From Siphlonurus alternatus (Eukaryota; Arthropoda; Insecta; Ephemeroptera; Siphlonuridae): a stretch of DNA of 64,000 nucleotides. The first letter of the stretch is position 1. Each line of letters opens with the position of its first letter. The DNA is taken from positions 6,551,979 through 6,615,978 of the forward strand of contig OX463785.1 of assembly GCA_949825025.1 (NCBI GenBank), read 5' to 3'. The notes beneath the pieces were generated by a model, which worked only from the letters and a program-made list of their open reading frames with translations, was not told where the DNA came from and did not search any database. Position numbers and translations under genes: made by a program. This document shows positions 60,537 to 64,000 of this stretch, piece after piece.

Positions 60537-61035
60537 AACCAATCTTTTTACCTCTAAAACGCAACTTATTTCCTCGTCAATGAAATTGAGGATGAAATGA
60601 AGACCTAACATTTTATGTTCAAGAAGAGGAACAAAATAAAAAAAAAAAAAACGTAATCTCGTCTTTTTTACCTCTTTTTTCCTCTAAAATGGTGCAAAAT
60701 AAAAGGAGAAATGACAAGAGAGTAAAGTAGCAAAGAAAAGATGAAATTTATTTAAACTTACGTGTATTATATTTTTTAGTATTACCTATTTTAATATGTA
60801 TTATTTATTATTCTAAAGTAAAAAAAAACACCCTACCGTACGTGTCTGCTCTCTCTCTCTCTTCTTGTGGAGAAACAAAAAATTAATAAATATATAAAAT
60901 TATACAAAAACATAAATTTATATTATATAATTTTAAATACTTGCAATTATTTCGAACACATTATGTTCGGAAAAAGTACAAATAAAGGGAAGACTCGTTA
61001 ATATCTCATAAAATACAGCATTTAAAACGACGTAA
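60537..61035 (+). repeat. Tandem duplication, unit 1
   Basis: Blocks ACATTTTATGTTCAAGAAGA, ACCTCTTTTTTCCTCTAAAA and GTCTGCTCTCTCTCTCTC are repeated in order in unit 2 about 800 bp further on. No coding potential was seen. Confidence 0.7.
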
Positions 61036-61144
61036 TATACCAAGTAAATTTCTCGCTTCATATGAATGATGATATTATAAAGCATCTAAAACAGCGCGTA
61101 TATTATATATTATATAATATATTATATATATTTTAGTGAAATAG

Positions 61145-61221
61145 TGCCATCTGTGCTTTGTTGCAATCCGCACTCATTCATTAATTTTTGTAATATATTT
61201 TGTATTTGTACTTTGGGTGAA

Positions 61222-61309
<88 letters not shown>
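61145..61309 (+). mobile_element. LINE 3' tail with long (AATA)n
   Basis: TTTGTACTTTGGGTGAATAA followed by about 85 bp of AATA repeat. It matches the tails at 19390 and 51545 and separates the two tandem units. Confidence 0.65.
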
Positions 61310-61351
61310 CATTTAATAATGATTAAATAATCTTTTAATCATTTAAACGTA

Positions 61352-61815
61352 ATACTTTTTACGTCTAAAACACACCTTATTTCCTCTTCACTCAAAGTGA
61401 GCACGAAATAAATACAATATTTCTAACATTTTATGTTCAAGAAGAGGAAAAATACGTAATCTTGTCTTTTTCACCTCTTTTTTCCTCTAAAATGATGCAA
61501 AATAAGAAAAGAAATGACGAGGAAAGAGTTTAGTAGCGACGAAAAGATGAAATTTATTCAACTCGGGTGTATACATTTTTTAGTATCACGTATTTTAATA
61601 TGTATTATTTATTAATAAAAAATGAAAAACACCTTATCGTGTCTGCTCTCTCTCTCTCTTCTTGGAGAAATATACCATATATATTATGTATAAAATGATA
61701 CAAAAAAAACAAATTTATATAAAATATATTTTTAAAAAACTTGCAATATCACCAAGCACATTATCTTTGAAAAAAGTGTAAATAAAGTTCAATTTTAAGA
61801 CTCGTTAATATTTCC
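61352..61815 (+). repeat. Tandem duplication, unit 2
   Basis: The copy of 60537-61035, diverged mainly by small gaps. Later sequence (62083, 62238, 62519) has weaker relatives of TTTCGTCACTATTCTTG. Confidence 0.68.
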
Positions 61816-61860
61816 AATATAACGTCTAAAATAGGGCGTATATTTATTATATAAATTATA

Positions 61861-61862
<2 letters not shown>

Positions 61863-61920
<58 letters not shown>

Positions 61921-61940
61921 ATATTATATATATATATATA
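61863..61940. repeat. (TA)n microsatellite
   Basis: TA dinucleotide repeat with two short interruptions. Confidence 0.93.
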
Positions 61941-61959
61941 CATTAGCGGTTACTGATAT

Positions 61960-63263
61960 TCGTTACTTGAAACTTTCCTAATCAAAAGGGCTTATAAACC
62001 AACGTACATACAGGCGAAACTTTCTAGTCTCACAAGCCTGATAATATGAAACAAGGTGTTTATCCCATGAATAAAATGTTTTCAGCACTATTCTTTGAGG
62101 TAAATTATATGACGGAAGTAGTGGAACTCTCACATTTTTGACAAGTAAATAAATTTATTTTTATTTTATTGTTCACTTCAATAATTTTCAAGCTACGTGA
62201 ATGTAATGTAATGGTATTGTCATTGAAAGTTGTAAATTTTTTACCTCTTTCGTCACTATTCTTGTGAGATCAAAATAAAAATACACAAAGAAACTACTAA
62301 AACTTTCGATCGTGTTTTAAGAAGTAAATGTATCATTATTTTACTATATTATTTAAAAATTTTGTAGCAAGTGTACCCATGTGAACTAATGAAATATAAG
62401 TGAACTTACCAACTCATTTTATTAAAAATAATAAATTTTCTGAATCTTAATGATACCTAATATTACAACGTAGAAAACAAAGTGAAATTAAATATTGTAT
62501 ATTTGAAATGAAAAATTAACTTTTTCGTCAGTATTCTTGCGAGTCAAATACAAGAGGGAAGTACTGGAACTTTTAAATTTAACACGTTCGCATTATTGGA
62601 AGCAATATTTTTAATTTATTCTCTGCATTTCCTATATTTAATTTATGCAAGGTTTTAAGTTTTCGAAAGATATAATGAAGTGTAGCTGACTTTTCTTTCC
62701 GTAAAAATAAAGGGTTTGTGTTGTTAATTTTGAAAATATTTTAAACAAAAGAGTAAAATTATAATCCAATGTAATTGAACGTAAATTTATGGAACCACAT
62801 ATCTAGTAATAGAATATATAATAAAGTGTATAAGCGAAACGATCTTACAATAATTCAATAATTAAAATTGAGCCCTATATTATTGTGATTTAAATGTGTG
62901 ACTGTTACCTTTTCATCAAAATGTTCTCTTTAGAAAAATTATAACAAGAAAAATAATTAACAACGCTGATCTTTAATAAAATAATAATAATATTCACTAT
63001 TTTTTTTTTTTGTAAGAATATGGTTCTTATTTCACGTAAGTCTCTGGTGTATTTATTATTTTGCAACATTCAGTGTTTTTGAAGTATAATGAAATAATGA
63101 TGTGTATTAAATCTTATATATTCATTATATATTCTTATATTCATCCGCATTTTTATATAAATTCAACCATTATTCGGATTCTGATCCACATTCAACCATC
63201 AGATATCACAGAATAAGCTAGCAGGCTAATGCATGTATAATAATTAACCATTTTATTTTTAAG
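61960..63263. other. AT-rich stretch, probably intron of the downstream gene
   Basis: Three weak relatives of the unit GTCACTATTCTTGTGAG near 62083, 62245 and 62525 are visible. No exon was recognised. Confidence 0.4.
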
Positions 63264-63530
63264 GATATTATAACGACTGAGTTGCCAATGCACCGGTTTC
63301 CATCTTTCGGCCATGAAATTTTAACGAGAAATGTATTATACGAAGACAAGAAGTCAAGAAGAAGGGCCAGCATTAATGTAGTAAAAATACAGTGTTATCA
63401 GTCACGTGAATACAATGAAGCAATGGCTGCACCGCTAAACTTCCCCCCTTTAGATCCCAGTAAAGATTCAATAGAGGAAGTGTTTGATGAAGCATTGGTG
63501 CAGTTTTATAAAAATAATTCAGACATGTAA
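63264..63530 (+). CDS. Probable terminal coding exon of an unrecognised gene
   Basis: The acceptor ACCATTTTATTTTTAAG is followed by 88 open codons and TAA, then AATAAA at 63541-63546, so this looks like a last exon. The frame reads DIITTELPMHRFPSFGHEIL.. and ends EEVFDEALVQFYKNNSDM. It is charged, with no membrane segment, and codon composition is coding-like against an AT-rich background. No family was recognised; upstream exons were not found in the window. A single-exon short gene starting at ATG 63288 is the alternative. Confidence 0.5.
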   Translation, partial: DIITTELPMHRFPSFGHEILTRNVLYEDKKSRRRASINVVKIQCYQSREYNEAMAAPLNFPPLDPSKDSIEEVFDEALVQFYKNNSDM

Positions 63531-63540
63531 ATTTATTTGG

Positions 63541-63546
63541 AATAAA
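63541..63546 (+). terminator. Poly(A) signal of the unrecognised gene
   Basis: AATAAA ten bases past the stop codon. Confidence 0.5.
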
Positions 63547-63934
63547 ATTTACGGATATAAGAGAAATTAAGATGTTTTTTATTTTTACACTACTTGCTCC
63601 CAGTATAAAAATTTTATAAATTATTTGTCGTTGTGGAAGTAGGTCCTAAAGGCAAGCAAAAATAAAGTTTAAAATAATTTACGTTTATATATTCATTATC
63701 TTAATTATTTTTAGGTCCTACATGCAAGCACAAATTAAGTATAAAAAATTATATCCTATTTATAAATAATTTTTAAAAATAATTATGTGTATTAGCTATA
63801 TAACTAATAAGTCCCAGTAAAAAAATATGTCTCAGCGACGTTATTTGGACGTATTCACTTAATAACATAACCATCCCGATTTAAGGACCAAAAGACGTCT
63901 AAATGACCTTCTTAATGTCCTGCCAAAAGTGACG

Positions 63935-64000
63935 ACACCTCCTGGAACCAGGTAGTGACCAGTTTGAAACCTCATGCCAGGGTCCAACCTGATCCCTCTA
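63935..64000. repeat. GC-richer repeat related to 50540-50690
   Basis: AGGTAGTGACCAGTTTGAAA and GCCAGGGTCCAACC resemble the earlier copy; it is cut by the window end. Confidence 0.35.

Noticed and set aside
61761..61943. A 60-codon frame of Tyr and Ile
   Set aside because: It is the (TA)n microsatellite in translation.

Overview
The window is nuclear DNA of an animal, most likely an invertebrate and perhaps an arthropod. The grounds are AT-rich sequence, long introns with GT-AG borders, small GC-richer coding exons, four recognisable metazoan genes and a dense load of short palindromic transposons. The species cannot be named from the sequence.

Genes, left to right: (1) the last two coding exons of VMP1 on + (708-1001, 4683-4832). 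(2) A complete NDUFS8 on - (five exons, 12232 down to 7979, 207 aa), tail to tail with VMP1. (3) A complete KDM2 histone demethylase on - (14 coding exons, 34212 down to 15184, 1096 aa: JmjC, CXXC, PHD, F-box, leucine-rich repeats). (4) A complete Orai-type store-operated calcium channel on + (five coding exons, 51907-55421, 385 aa), with a possible non-coding first exon near 46 kb. (5) A probable terminal exon of an unrecognised gene on + (63264-63530). Exon borders were placed by eye from splice consensus and protein family similarity. Codon phase closes without a frameshift across all 24 junctions of the three complete or near-complete gene models.

These genes do not form a pathway. VMP1 acts in ER lipid scrambling and autophagy, NDUFS8 in mitochondrial complex I, KDM2 in H3K36 demethylation at CpG-rich chromatin, and Orai in calcium entry. 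CpG-rich or NRF-1-like promoter signals lie near 34.2-34.4 kb (KDM2), 43.6 kb (upstream of a possible alternative KDM2 start) and 45.9-46.0 kb (candidate Orai promoter).

Most remaining sequence is repeats. There are at least ten near-palindromic elements flanked by TTAA, three nested or sharing target sites. There are about eight copies of a MITE with an inner ATTGCAGAAATG motif, a TA-flanked GAGGCTTCAAG MITE, three hAT-like GGCGCGGATCCAG MITEs, and a 1.15 kb hAT-like element with perfect 8-bp target duplications. Others are a 1.7 kb hairpin carrying tRNA-like Pol III boxes, a Foldback-like element whose arms are a GC-rich minisatellite, a 5S-rRNA-headed SINE, Penelope-like fragments with a hammerhead-like core, and LINE 3' ends. 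The right end (58.9-62.7 kb) holds two local duplications. The most interesting points are the non-canonical pore residues of Orai, the tRNA-box hairpin, the Foldback-like element, and mobile elements sitting at the Orai stop codon and just upstream of a KDM2 splice acceptor.
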